A stretch of 32,915 nt of DNA from Candidatus Aenigmatarchaeota archaeon (GTDB lineage: Archaea; Aenigmatarchaeota; Aenigmatarchaeia; QMZP01): assembly GCA_017609225.1 (NCBI GenBank), contig JAFCEK010000003.1, forward strand, positions 1 to 32,915. The letters are read 5' to 3'. The notes below the pieces were generated by a model. It did not search any database, was not told the origin of the DNA, and worked only from the letters and a program-made list of their open reading frames with translations. Made by a program: the position numbers and the translations under genes. The stretch's first letter is position 1, and each line of letters begins with the position of its first letter. This document shows, piece by piece, positions 6,832 through 15,317 of the stretch.

Positions 6832-7665
6832 ATGGTGCTGGAGATTGGGTCTGAGCTTTTTTACCAGATAATTTACAGTATTGGCATTGCTGCAGCAGCG
6901 TTTATAGCAACCAGAATAGTTGGCAGGAGCCTGGCAAAGTTTGCGGAGAGGACAAAGCTGGAAGAGCATACTACAAAGCCAATAAACAGGCTGATAAGCG
7001 CAGTAATTTACATAGTTGCGTTTTTGTTTCTGCTCGGGGTATGGGGCCTCAGGGCAGAGCTTACAGGTCTGCTTGCAAGCGCAGGGTTTGCAGGAATTGT
7101 TATAGGGTTTGCAACAAAGGATATTTTTGAGGATTTGCTTTCAGGCATAATGCTGTTCTTTGACAGGCCATTCAAGATAGGACATGTTATAAACATAGGG
7201 GATCTCTGGGGAACAGTGAAGGATATAGGCATAAGGTCCACCAAGATAAGGACATTTGACGGGAAGTTTGTTACTATACCGAACAGCAGGATTGCAAAAT
7301 CCACTGTAACAAATGTTTCTGTGTATGAGGGAAGAAGGCTTGAGCTGGAGGTAGGGGTTGATTATGATACTGATTTAAAAAAGGCAAGAAAGGCGATAGA
7401 GAGGGCAGTGAAAAAACTGCAAAAAGAGGGAAAAATAAGGGAAGAGCCAAAGGAAAAAATACTGCTCAAGGGCTTTGGTGAAAGCAGCATAAATTTCAAG
7501 GTCTTGTTCTGGTACAACCCTGAATACACAAAGGAAAAGGATCTGTGGTTTGCTGAGATAAAGGGTGACCTTATAGAGGAGATAAAAAAGGAGTTTGACA
7601 GGGCAAAAATAAGCATACCCTTTCCGCAGATTACTTTATCAGAAAGAAGGAAAAAGAAGGTTTAG
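6832..7665 (+). CDS. mscS: MscS-family small-conductance mechanosensitive channel
   Basis: The protein has 277 aa with three N-terminal transmembrane helices. The third contains the pore-lining sequence LLASAGFAGIVIGFATKDIFEDLLSGIMLFFDRPFKIG, the most conserved part of MscS. The beta domain follows (GTVKDIGIRSTKIRTFDGKFVTIPNS) and then the alpha/beta C-terminal cage. It opens on membrane tension to release solutes under hypo-osmotic shock. Its length matches minimal three-helix MscS proteins. The 3' end overlaps the convergent nuclease gene by 4 bases. Confidence 0.95.
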   Translation: MVLEIGSELFYQIIYSIGIAAAAFIATRIVGRSLAKFAERTKLEEHTTKPINRLISAVIYIVAFLFLLGVWGLRAELTGLLASAGFAGIVIGFATKDIFEDLLSGIMLFFDRPFKIGHVINIGDLWGTVKDIGIRSTKIRTFDGKFVTIPNSRIAKSTVTNVSVYEGRRLELEVGVDYDTDLKKARKAIERAVKKLQKEGKIREEPKEKILLKGFGESSINFKVLFWYNPEYTKEKDLWFAEIKGDLIEEIKKEFDRAKISIPFPQITLSERRKKKV

Positions 7666-8315
7666 GCCTTTCTGCATTCTTCTGAATATTCGCAGTAGCT
7701 GCACATCCAGCTCATGTGCTTTTTTTCCTTTGCTTCAGGAGGTGGCATTTTTTTCTCGCTCAGGAATTTGTGAAGCATTTCAAACCTTCTGAGTATTTTG
7801 AATGCCTGGGTTTTGCTGTATTTAACCTGGAACTGCCTGGTCTGGAGCGTGTTTTTTTCAACATAGAGTATAAGGCCATGCTTCAGGCCCAGGGCATGCA
7901 GGTAGAACTGCAGCTGCATCACATGGGATGCCTGGGGCTTATCCACCATCTTTATGGATTTTGTGCTTTTTACCTCAACCAGGATTTTCTTCCTGTTTGC
8001 CTTTACAAGCATCAGGTCATCCACCCTTCCTGAAACCAGGAAATCGCTGGCCTGGTACCTCACAGGAAGCTCGCTTCTGAGCAGCTCAACCTCTGGTGTT
8101 TTCTCTGATTTCAGAACCTCCACAATGAAATCATGCAGTATGTCTCCCATCTTGAAAATTTTTATAAGCTCTGGCTCTGCTTCCTTGGGCTGGTTGTATG
8201 AGAGCCACTGCTTCCTGAGGCACTGCCCTATTGCCGAGGGATAGTATCTGCCAATCCTTTTTGGCCATGATTCCCTGTAAATATGCTTGTCGATTAGCTT
8301 GTTGAAATCAATCAT
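7662..8315 (-). CDS. Cas4/RecB-like PD-(D/E)XK nuclease with Fe-S cysteines
   Basis: The 217-aa protein has His61 (GDILHDFI), Asp99/100 (SGRVDDLM), Glu114-x-Lys116 (VEVKS) and the downstream QxxxY (Q134..Y138), the full catalytic set of RecB-family nucleases. One Cys near the N-terminus (C32) and three at the C-terminus (C205, C208, C214) match the 4Fe-4S clamp of Cas4 and AddB. No CRISPR array or other cas gene is in the window, so a stand-alone role in DNA end processing or repair is more likely than CRISPR adaptation. Biochemical polarity cannot be inferred. Confidence 0.85.
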   Translation of the reverse strand: MIDFNKLIDKHIYRESWPKRIGRYYPSAIGQCLRKQWLSYNQPKEAEPELIKIFKMGDILHDFIVEVLKSEKTPEVELLRSELPVRYQASDFLVSGRVDDLMLVKANRKKILVEVKSTKSIKMVDKPQASHVMQLQFYLHALGLKHGLILYVEKNTLQTRQFQVKYSKTQAFKILRRFEMLHKFLSEKKMPPPEAKEKKHMSWMCSYCEYSEECRKA

Positions 8316-8357
8316 TGCACCACAGGAATATTTTATTAATTATAGAATAAAAATCTG

Positions 8358-9599
8358 CTACTCAAATTCCTCCTGCTTCCCTCTTCTCCTTATTATAATA
8401 AATGCAGCCAGTGCCAGAACCGCTGGCACTGCATAAATCAGGTAATCAGGCATGCCCTGGCTCTTCCTGCTGCAGTGCTCATTGGATTCTATTGTATTTG
8501 TTGTGTTCTCTGCTTCAAGGTTATGGGTATTGTAACAGATTGTGTTGTTTGTTATTGTGTTGTTTTTTGCGTTTGCGTCCAGCAGGAGACCATAATTGCT
8601 GTTGCTGTTTATGTAGTTAAACTGGACTGTGTTTCTGGAGCTTTTAAGGAGTATCCCTGAAACCCTGTTTGAGGTTATGTTGTTCGCCTTTATTGTGTTC
8701 AGGTCTGATTTTTCCCTGATTGCCAGCCCTTCATTGTTAAAGCTTATGTTGTTGTATTTCAGGGTTGCGCTTCCTGAATTGTCTTCAAGCAGAATGCCGT
8801 ATTCCCTGTTGTATGAGAAAACATTGCCTGTTATGGCGGACCTGAAGGATGAATGGTATATTCCAAGCCCTGCCATGTTTTTCATTACTGTGTTTCTGTC
8901 TATTCTGTTGGATGTGCAGAAGTTTTCAAGCCTTACCCCATGGCCGCTGCTGTTTGTTATTGTGCTGCCTCTTAATGTGTTACCAACAGAATGATTGAAA
9001 ATGCCTATACCATCCTTTCCGCTCAGGAGTATTGTGATGTTCTCTATGGTGTTACGGCTTGAATTCTCCATGTAAATGCCATAGCCCCTGCTGTCTGAGA
9101 TAATGGAATTTTTTATCTTGTTGTTTTTAGAATCAAACATCTGGATTCCGTTCTCACTGCTTCCCTCAATATAAAGGTGTTCAAAAACACTGTTAAATGA
9201 CTCAAATGCCCTGATTGTGTTGAAATTCCTGATAAAAGTCATGTTTGAAACCCTTATGAAGCTTGCGTTTTTTATGAATATGCCCTTGTCAAACCCATAC
9301 ACACTGCCGTTCATTACTGTTATGTTCCTCCTGTTGTAAAATTCCATGGCATACCGGCTTATATTCCCATGGAGCGAGGCGCCCGAGAAATCAATAGTCA
9401 AATTATCGGGGATGTCAAGGAGAGATTCTGAATAGTTTCCCGAGTCATTAACAAGTATGTAATCCCCGGGGGATGAGGCATTAATCGCCTCTGCTATACC
9501 TGTGTATTCGCATCCCTGCCTGCATACAACAAGCTTCATGGAGCTGGCATGGGGGATTAAAAGGATTAAAATCAAAAGGGAAACCAGGAATGCTTTCAT
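8358..9599 (-). CDS. Secreted parallel beta-helix (NosD/CASH-type) surface protein
   Basis: The 413-aa protein begins with a signal peptide (MKAFLVSLLILILLIPHASS) and then YTGIAEAINASSPGDYILV, the usual entry of a right-handed beta-helix. It continues with many ~22-residue N-rich repeats of the type G-I-x-(L/F)-x-x-S-x-x-N-x-I-x-x-N (PbH1). It ends in a transmembrane helix (YLIYAVPAVLALAAFIIIRR) and a short basic tail, so it is anchored at the outer face of the membrane. Numerous N-x-S/T sites suggest glycosylation. Such proteins bind or cleave polysaccharides; no catalytic site is evident. It lies next to the membrane-anchored HtrA-like protease in the same orientation. Confidence 0.88.
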   Translation of the reverse strand: MKAFLVSLLILILLIPHASSMKLVVCRQGCEYTGIAEAINASSPGDYILVNDSGNYSESLLDIPDNLTIDFSGASLHGNISRYAMEFYNRRNITVMNGSVYGFDKGIFIKNASFIRVSNMTFIRNFNTIRAFESFNSVFEHLYIEGSSENGIQMFDSKNNKIKNSIISDSRGYGIYMENSSRNTIENITILLSGKDGIGIFNHSVGNTLRGSTITNSSGHGVRLENFCTSNRIDRNTVMKNMAGLGIYHSSFRSAITGNVFSYNREYGILLEDNSGSATLKYNNISFNNEGLAIREKSDLNTIKANNITSNRVSGILLKSSRNTVQFNYINSNSNYGLLLDANAKNNTITNNTICYNTHNLEAENTTNTIESNEHCSRKSQGMPDYLIYAVPAVLALAAFIIIRRRGKQEEFE

Positions 9600-9629
9600 G
9601 ATTAATTATTGTTTCAGCTATCTAAAGTA

Positions 9630-10430
9630 TCATGCTGTGCCTGAGATTATTTTTTCTGCTGTTTCCCTTACTGTGTTTATGGGGATTGAAAAGCCTATGC
9701 CCTGATAGCCGCCTGTGGTGGTTAGTATTGCTGTGTTCATTGCTATCACCTCGCCTCTTGTGCTTATGAGCGGCCCTCCGGAGTTTCCAGGATTTATTGC
9801 AGCATCTGTCTGTATAACACCATTTATTACTATGCCTTTGCTTGTCTGTATGGTCCTGTTTATGGCGCTCACCACGCCCAGCGTGACCGTGTTGTCAAGC
9901 CTGTAAGGGCTTCCTATTGCAATAACAAACTGGCCGGGCTTCACAGTGCTGGAATTTCCAAGAACAGCAGGCATGAGTCCAGGGGCGTTTATTTTTATAA
10001 CTGCAAGGTCATGTGCCGGGTCCCTGCCAACAATCTCTGCACTGTATTCCCTTCCATCAGCAAGCGCAACCCTGAGCTGCTCTGCACCTGCAATCACATG
10101 GTCATTCGTGGCTATGTATCCCTCTCTGCTTATTATAAAGCCGGAGCCTGTTCCCTCCACAGGTACTGGCCTGAAAAAGAAGTCCCATGCTGTTCTGGTT
10201 GAGGTTATGTGCACCACGGAGTCCTTTACGCTGTCTATTATGCCTGCTATTATATCCTCTTCCGTGGCTGTGCCATTCATAACTATATATCTTTCCTCAA
10301 TAATCGTGTTCCCTGCAAGCGTGTTTATGTACAGGAGCTGGAAGAGTATGAAAATCCCTGCACTGACTGCGCCTGCTATAACTGCCACAAGCACCATCTG
10401 CCTGAAATACCTCTCCTCTGAAATCCACAT
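9630..10430 (-). CDS. Membrane-anchored HtrA/DegP-like serine protease, no PDZ domain
   Basis: The 266-aa protein has an N-terminal signal anchor (residues ~12-35) followed by an outward-facing S1C trypsin-like domain. The catalytic triad is visible: His111 in TNDHV, Asp141 in HDLAVI and Ser217 in GNSGGP. It stops soon after the protease fold, so the PDZ domains of DegP/DegS are absent. A role in degrading or processing surface proteins is inferred from location. It lies upstream of the beta-helix protein gene, with only 30 bases between them, and the two could share an mRNA. Confidence 0.93.
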   Translation of the reverse strand: MWISEERYFRQMVLVAVIAGAVSAGIFILFQLLYINTLAGNTIIEERYIVMNGTATEEDIIAGIIDSVKDSVVHITSTRTAWDFFFRPVPVEGTGSGFIISREGYIATNDHVIAGAEQLRVALADGREYSAEIVGRDPAHDLAVIKINAPGLMPAVLGNSSTVKPGQFVIAIGSPYRLDNTVTLGVVSAINRTIQTSKGIVINGVIQTDAAINPGNSGGPLISTRGEVIAMNTAILTTTGGYQGIGFSIPINTVRETAEKIISGTA

Positions 10431-10452
10431 ATGAATCAGTATTGTTTTAAAA

Positions 10453-11049
10453 TTAAAAAAAATTGTGCCTCTGCCTGAATTCGGGCATCTTTTCCTTCAG
10501 CCTGGCGAAAAAGATTATGAATTCATGCGCCTCTTTTTTCACATAATCAAGTATCTTGTCATATTCCCTGTCATGATACCATACAGGAACCATAAGGCCT
10601 GATGACTCCTTTCCGGTGAATTTATCCAGGCCGGAATTTTTCAGCTGGAAATCATTCATGCCCACCAGTATATGCTTTATATCAATGGTTGGAAGCTGGT
10701 GGTAAATAAACCATTCGCTGTAATTAATGCCATAGCGTCTGGCTCTCCCCCTGAACATGCCCAGGTCAAAATATATGTTGTGGCCCAGGGGTATGAAATC
10801 CCATATTCTCCTGGGATTGAGCAGGCATGCAGCCTTTTTTATTATATCCTCCTCGCTTGATTTCCATTCCCTGAATATTCTGAGCGGGGTTTTGGGCATT
10901 CCATTCTCATCAAGAAGCTGGTACTGGATTGTTATGATTTTGCATATTTCCGGTGTTGGGGACGGTGCTCTGAGCCCGTTTCTCAGCTTTTCAACTATCT
11001 CCGGATTTTCATATCCAATCTCCAGGTCAAAGTACATTATGCTGCCCAT
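10453..11049 (-). CDS. DEDD-type 3'-5' exonuclease-like protein
   Basis: The ~198-aa protein has a ribonuclease-H-like exonuclease fold. The first strand is IMYFDLEIG with the D-x-E of motif I; motif II is GHNIYFDLGMF (N-x-x-x-D); a late YDKILDY-containing helix stands where motif III is expected. It resembles the proofreading domain of family-B polymerases without the polymerase. I chose ATG 11049 because GGAGG sits 7 bases before it; the longer frame to ATG 11067 would bury that ribosome site. It follows the 11593 gene, a related but motif-poor protein, with 34 bases between. The pair could act together. Confidence 0.7.
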   Translation of the reverse strand: MGSIMYFDLEIGYENPEIVEKLRNGLRAPSPTPEICKIITIQYQLLDENGMPKTPLRIFREWKSSEEDIIKKAACLLNPRRIWDFIPLGHNIYFDLGMFRGRARRYGINYSEWFIYHQLPTIDIKHILVGMNDFQLKNSGLDKFTGKESSGLMVPVWYHDREYDKILDYVKKEAHEFIIFFARLKEKMPEFRQRHNFF

Positions 11050-11083
11050 AATGTTTCCTCCATGCACATGCCAGGCGAACCTG

Positions 11084-11593
11084 TCAGGTTTTCCATTTTC
11101 CCCCCTTTACATCTGCCCATATTTTCTGGAACAGTGTGTTGATGGTTTCCAGCTTTTTTTCAAAGGCGCTTTCTGATTTTTCATACTCCCCCAGGGAATG
11201 CCAGCGCATTATGTCCCTGTCTGAGGGCGGCGGCTCTATTCCGTAATGCCTGCAGTAGAAATCCAGGCTGTTCAGCTTGCCTTCATTGAGGATTGTAAGG
11301 AAAATGAACAAATCCTCCACATTCGCCATGTTTATTTTCCTGAAAAACTGCTCAAAGCCTTCAAGGTTTTTTGCCTTAAGGAGCAGCAGGGGCAGGTCAA
11401 ACTTCAGTATATTGAACCCTATAACAATCTTGTCATCCATATGCGTGAAAAATTTCATGAAATCCTTAATCATTTCACCCTCTGAAGGGAAATCCCTTAT
11501 TTTCCAGATCCTCATTGTGGCAAGCGTTCTCACTCCTATAAGGAGGGTGTTGGAATTCCATAAAAACCCGTCAGTTGCTATGCTGAAAATCAT
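11084..11593 (-). CDS. PolB-exonuclease-like protein, probably catalytically impaired
   Basis: The 169-aa protein has the PolB-exonuclease motif II (IVIGFNILKFDLPLLLLKA). The expected D-x-E of motif I is missing: the first strand reads MIFSIATDGFLW. Motif III is not clear. It looks like a shortened, probably inactive paralogue of the next gene (ends 11049-10453), with which it forms an operon. A TATA-like CTTTATTAATT lies around 11624-11634. A scaffold or substrate-binding role beside the active paralogue is inference. Both lie about 1.3 kb from polB. Confidence 0.6.
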   Translation of the reverse strand: MIFSIATDGFLWNSNTLLIGVRTLATMRIWKIRDFPSEGEMIKDFMKFFTHMDDKIVIGFNILKFDLPLLLLKAKNLEGFEQFFRKINMANVEDLFIFLTILNEGKLNSLDFYCRHYGIEPPPSDRDIMRWHSLGEYEKSESAFEKKLETINTLFQKIWADVKGGKWKT

Positions 11594-11664
11594 AAACCTC
11601 GTATTAGTGTTGGAATGAAAATTAATAAAGGTTAAGCCGGTCCGGCTGCAGAATAAAATATTGC

Positions 11665-11747
11665 ATAAAGTATATTTTGTTAAATATATTTTTTAATATA
11701 TATTTTATGATTAATTTTATAAAGAATATATTTTGTTAAATATATTA
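11665..11747. promoter_or_regulatory. Pair of A+T-only palindromic direct repeats
   Basis: Two copies of ATAAAG-(AA)-TATATTTTGTTAAATATATT start at 11665 and 11719. The second contains a perfect palindrome: 9-base arms AATATATTT and AAATATATT around TGTT. The spacing is about 54 bases. The stretch lies between the esterase gene (ending 11769) and the upstream side of the 11593 exonuclease gene. Possible operator sites, a DNA-unwinding element or hairpins; no protein-coding frame is present. Confidence 0.45.
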
Positions 11748-11768
11748 TAGCGAATGTTATTCTCCCTC

Positions 11769-12656
11769 TCACAGCCATGACTTCAGCTCTTCTTCAAGAA
11801 GCTGCTCCTGGTTTTCCTTTCTGTAATAGCCATGCGCGGTTCCGTTTATTTCAAGGAATTTTTTCGGCTCTTTTGCCAGGGAGAAGGTTTTTCTGGCAAG
11901 GGATATGGGTATTATTTTGTCTCCTGTGGAATGCATCATCACTGTCTTTCCGGGGGATATTCTGGATATGTATGCGTCCGGGTTTATTGAATTTTCAAAC
12001 CTGGCAAGCTCAGGATCTGCTGCTGGCTCAAAATCATACCCTGATGTGCTTATCAGAAGTGCAGCTGAAATGCCCGGCTCTGTTGCAGCAGCAATTGCTG
12101 CAAACCTGCCCCCTGCGCTTTCCCCTGCTGCATAAATCCTGCCCTTGTCTGTTTCAGGCAGGGATTTCAGTATATCATATCCACTCAGGGCATCATATAT
12201 CATCCTGTGCTGGACAGGCTCCCCGCCCGAGAGGAAGGTTTGGTACTCCTGGCTGAGGCTTGGGATGAATGCAATGGATTCTCCCTGCCCTCTTGTGTCA
12301 AGCGTCAGTGTTATAAATCCCCATTTGTTAAGGTCATGGGAAAGGTATTTCTGCTCCCCTTCCTTTGTAACGCCTGCAGCCGGGAGAACAAGAAAGGCAG
12401 GACAGCCCTCTTTACATGTTTTCGGGAAGGCAAGCAGGCCGTATATGCTGGCATTCCTGGAACGGAAACCTATTTTGTATATAACAGAATTTTCTGTCTC
12501 GTTCCAGAAGGTTTTTGTGTAATTTGCAGGCGGCCTGCCTGTGTATGATACCAGGCCGTAATCCGAAACAGAGTAAACCTCTCCTGCAGGCGCCTGTGTG
12601 CAGCCGGAAACAATGAGAATTAAAGATATCAGGAACAGGATATGAAATGGTTTCAT
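11769..12656 (-). CDS. Secreted lipoprotein alpha/beta hydrolase (esterase/deacetylase-like)
   Basis: The 295-aa protein has a lipobox-like signal (LILIVSGC, Cys19) predicting attachment to the outer face of the membrane. The alpha/beta-hydrolase domain has nucleophile Ser180 in GESAGG, acid Asp246 in STGDKIIP and His275 in GTAHGYY, the order of dienelactone-hydrolase and acetyl-xylan-esterase families. The segment TLDTRGQGES before the nucleophile is typical. The substrate is unknown; an ester on a polysaccharide or peptide is plausible given the envelope genes nearby. It is a single gene on its strand. Confidence 0.88.
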   Translation of the reverse strand: MKPFHILFLISLILIVSGCTQAPAGEVYSVSDYGLVSYTGRPPANYTKTFWNETENSVIYKIGFRSRNASIYGLLAFPKTCKEGCPAFLVLPAAGVTKEGEQKYLSHDLNKWGFITLTLDTRGQGESIAFIPSLSQEYQTFLSGGEPVQHRMIYDALSGYDILKSLPETDKGRIYAAGESAGGRFAAIAAATEPGISAALLISTSGYDFEPAADPELARFENSINPDAYISRISPGKTVMMHSTGDKIIPISLARKTFSLAKEPKKFLEINGTAHGYYRKENQEQLLEEELKSWL

Positions 12657-12764
12657 GAAATATTAAATGTTGTATGGATTTTTAAGATTTTTTGTAAAAT
12701 TAGAGGGATATTTTGGCATTATGAACATTTAAAAACCAAAAATTCAAGGATTTATTAGTGCGTG

Positions 12765-12847
12765 TGCTTTGTGTTAAGGCAGCGCATCTGGAGGTTTGGG
12801 GGTGAATGCCGGCTGCTGATTCTGCCTGACATGCGGCTGGCTCTGGC
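12765..12847 (+). promoter_or_regulatory. GC-rich, self-complementary leader of polB
   Basis: Between the TATA-like GGATTTATTAG (about 12748-12758) and ATG 12848 lies an untranslated stretch clearly richer in G+C than the DNA before it. Parts are complementary (CAGCGCAT with ATGCGGCTG; GCCGGCTGC with GCGGCTGGC, both imperfect). A 15-codon GTG frame ending at TGA about 12822-12824 lies inside it. Most genes here have no leader, so a structured 5' region is unusual. The rest of the gap 12657-12764 is A+T-rich with nothing recognisable. Confidence 0.35.
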
Positions 12848-15313
12848 ATGAAATTTTTTATTCTGGATGCGGACTATGTAATGGAAGAGGTTAAAGGAAA
12901 AAACATACCAGTGGTAAGGCTTTGGGGAAAGGATGAGGAGGGGCGTACTGTTGCCGCCCTTGATTATGGCTTTAAGCCCTATTTTTATGTGCTGCCCAGG
13001 AAAATCACAAGGGACCTGAAGGACCGCATCATGGAACTTAAAATAGACGAGGAAAAGGTCAGCAGGGTTGAAGTGGTGGAAAAAAACATACTGGGCGTGC
13101 CCAGAAAGCTGCTCAGGATTTTTGTGGAGAGCCCTGCAAGCGTTCCCAAATTCCGTGATCTCCTGAAGGACTGGAAGGATATTGAAAATGAATATGAGTA
13201 CACAATAAGCTTCTACAAGAGATACATGATTGACAGGAAGATATCGCCAATGGCATGGCTTGAGATTGAAGGAAGGGAAACAAAAAGGCCTGACATAAAG
13301 GCAGATGTTGTGCTCCGGATTGAAAAAATAAGGCAGCTTGAAAATGAGGATGCCCTGGAAACAAAAAAAATGAAGATTATGGCTTTTGATATTGAGGTTG
13401 TGGAGGTGAAAGGCGAGGAGAAAATAATAATGATTTCCATGGTTGACAGCAGGGGCTTCCAGAAAATAATAAGCTTTGGATACGGGCTCAGGGGCAAAAA
13501 CATAGAGATGCTGAAGAGCGAGCAGGAAATGCTTGAAAGGTTTGTAGAGATTATAAGAAAGGAGGACCCTGACATGATACTTGGCTACAATACCGACAGG
13601 TATGATTTTATAAAACTCAGGGACAAATGCGACAGGTACAGAATTGACCTCTCGCTTGGAAGGGACGGCTCTCATGTGGTTTTCAGGAGAAGGGGCATCT
13701 ACTCCTCTGCGGTTATAGCAGGCAGGCCGCATATAGACCTGTTTGATTTTATTGAGAATATACTGAAGGATAATCTTTCCACAGAGGTTCTGACGCTGGA
13801 CAGGGTTTCAGAGGAGCTGCTGGGAGAAGGCAAGCAGGAAATTGACTGGAAGGATATTGAAAAGGCATGGCAGAAGGGTGATTTGAAGGAGGTTGGAGAA
13901 TACTGCCTGAAGGACTCTGAATTAACGCTCAAGCTGGGCAGGCATGTTCTGCCTCAGATATTCGAGCTTTCAAGGCTGGTTGGCCAGGTTCCCAGGGATG
14001 CTTCAAGAATGACATATTCCCAGCTGGTTGAAAGCCTGCTTATAAGAAAGGCATATGAAACAGGTGAAATTGTCCAGAACAGGCCCAAGTTTGATGAGAT
14101 ACAGAGAAGGAGAAGGGCTGAGGCATACGAGGGCGGATATGTGCACACCCCAAAAGAGGGCATACATAAAAATATTGCACTGTTCGATTTTGCAAGCCTG
14201 TATCCATCAATAACCATAACACATAATGTTTCCCCGGAAACCCTGGACTGCATGTGCTGCAAGGGAAAGAAAAAGGCAAGGGTTCCGGAGGATGGCCATT
14301 ATTTCTGCAGGGAGAAAAAGGGGTTCATACCCAAAATTCTGGAAGAGCTTGTGAGAAGAAGAATGGAGATAAAGAAAAAAATGAAAAGGCTGAAGCAGAA
14401 GACAGAGCTGTACAAATCTCTTCAGAACAGGCAGTATGCCATGAAGATTATAGCCAATGCAAGCTATGGCTATTATGCATATCCCGGATCAAGATGGTAT
14501 TCAAAGATATGCGCAGAGAGCATAACAGCATGGGGAAGGTTTTACATAAAGAAGGTAATAAAGATGGCAGGGGATATGGGATATGAGGTGATATATGGAG
14601 ATACCGATTCCCTGTTTCTGAGAATGGAAAAAAGATCTGAGGTTAAAAAATTCCTGCAAAAGGTAAACAGCAGGCTTCCCGGGGTGATGGAGCTGGATTT
14701 CAGGGACTGGTACAAGGCAGGCATATTCGTTCTGGGCAAATCAGGGATTGCCGCCAAAAAGAGGTATGCACTGATTGATTCCAGAGGCAATATTGTGATA
14801 AGGGGGTTGGAGAAAGTCAGAAGGGACTGGGCAAATATAGCCAAGGATACCCAGGAAAGGGTGCTGCTGGCAATACTAAAGGACAAGTCGCCCCAGAAAG
14901 CAATAAGGATTGTAAAGAGGATTATACAGCAGCTGAAAAGCAACAAGGTAAACAAGGATGAGCTTGTTATTTACACACAGCTAACAAAGCCTGTATCACA
15001 GTACGAGCAGATGGGGCCCCATGTGCTGGTTGCAAAAAAGATTATTGAAAGAGGCGGCTCTGTCAGGGTTGGCTCCACCATATCATACATAATAACAAAG
15101 GGCTCGGGCAGCATAAGCCAGAGGGCAGAACCTGCAGAGGATGCAAAAAATTATGACCCGGATTACTATATTCATAACCAGGTTGTGCCTGCAGCCATGA
15201 GGATACTGGCAGGGCTGGGGTACAGGGAAGAGGATTTCTTCAGGAAGGGGGAAAAGGCAGAGCAGATATCTCTGGAAAAATACATAAAAGCAAAAAAAGA
15301 GCGGGAGGAGTAG
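12848..15313 (+). CDS. polB: Family-B DNA polymerase with proofreading exonuclease
   Basis: The 821-aa polymerase has exonuclease motifs I (FDIEVV, Asp181/Glu183), II (GYNTDRYDF) and III (YCLKD, Asp356). It also has the YxGG-region EGGYV (428-432) and polymerase motifs A (DFASLYPSI, Asp447), B (KIIANASYG, 533-541) and C (YGDTDS, 583-588). All catalytic residues are present, so it should replicate DNA and proofread. Four cysteines (468, 470, 471, 487) in the palm insertion are common in archaeal enzymes and may form a disulfide or metal site. The C-terminus contains QISLEKYI, which resembles a PCNA-binding peptide. No intein is present. The nitroreductase gene follows after 4 bases with its ribosome site in the polB end. 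Confidence 0.97.
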   Translation: MKFFILDADYVMEEVKGKNIPVVRLWGKDEEGRTVAALDYGFKPYFYVLPRKITRDLKDRIMELKIDEEKVSRVEVVEKNILGVPRKLLRIFVESPASVPKFRDLLKDWKDIENEYEYTISFYKRYMIDRKISPMAWLEIEGRETKRPDIKADVVLRIEKIRQLENEDALETKKMKIMAFDIEVVEVKGEEKIIMISMVDSRGFQKIISFGYGLRGKNIEMLKSEQEMLERFVEIIRKEDPDMILGYNTDRYDFIKLRDKCDRYRIDLSLGRDGSHVVFRRRGIYSSAVIAGRPHIDLFDFIENILKDNLSTEVLTLDRVSEELLGEGKQEIDWKDIEKAWQKGDLKEVGEYCLKDSELTLKLGRHVLPQIFELSRLVGQVPRDASRMTYSQLVESLLIRKAYETGEIVQNRPKFDEIQRRRRAEAYEGGYVHTPKEGIHKNIALFDFASLYPSITITHNVSPETLDCMCCKGKKKARVPEDGHYFCREKKGFIPKILEELVRRRMEIKKKMKRLKQKTELYKSLQNRQYAMKIIANASYGYYAYPGSRWYSKICAESITAWGRFYIKKVIKMAGDMGYEVIYGDTDSLFLRMEKRSEVKKFLQKVNSRLPGVMELDFRDWYKAGIFVLGKSGIAAKKRYALIDSRGNIVIRGLEKVRRDWANIAKDTQERVLLAILKDKSPQKAIRIVKRIIQQLKSNKVNKDELVIYTQLTKPVSQYEQMGPHVLVAKKIIERGGSVRVGSTISYIITKGSGSISQRAEPAEDAKNYDPDYYIHNQVVPAAMRILAGLGYREEDFFRKGEKAEQISLEKYIKAKKEREE

Positions 15314-15317
15314 GTTT

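Noticed and set aside
12755..13732. 325-codon minus-strand frame opposite the start of polB
   Set aside because: It is antisense to the exonuclease domain of PolB, has low-complexity His/Phe/Leu-rich composition and no promoter or family features.
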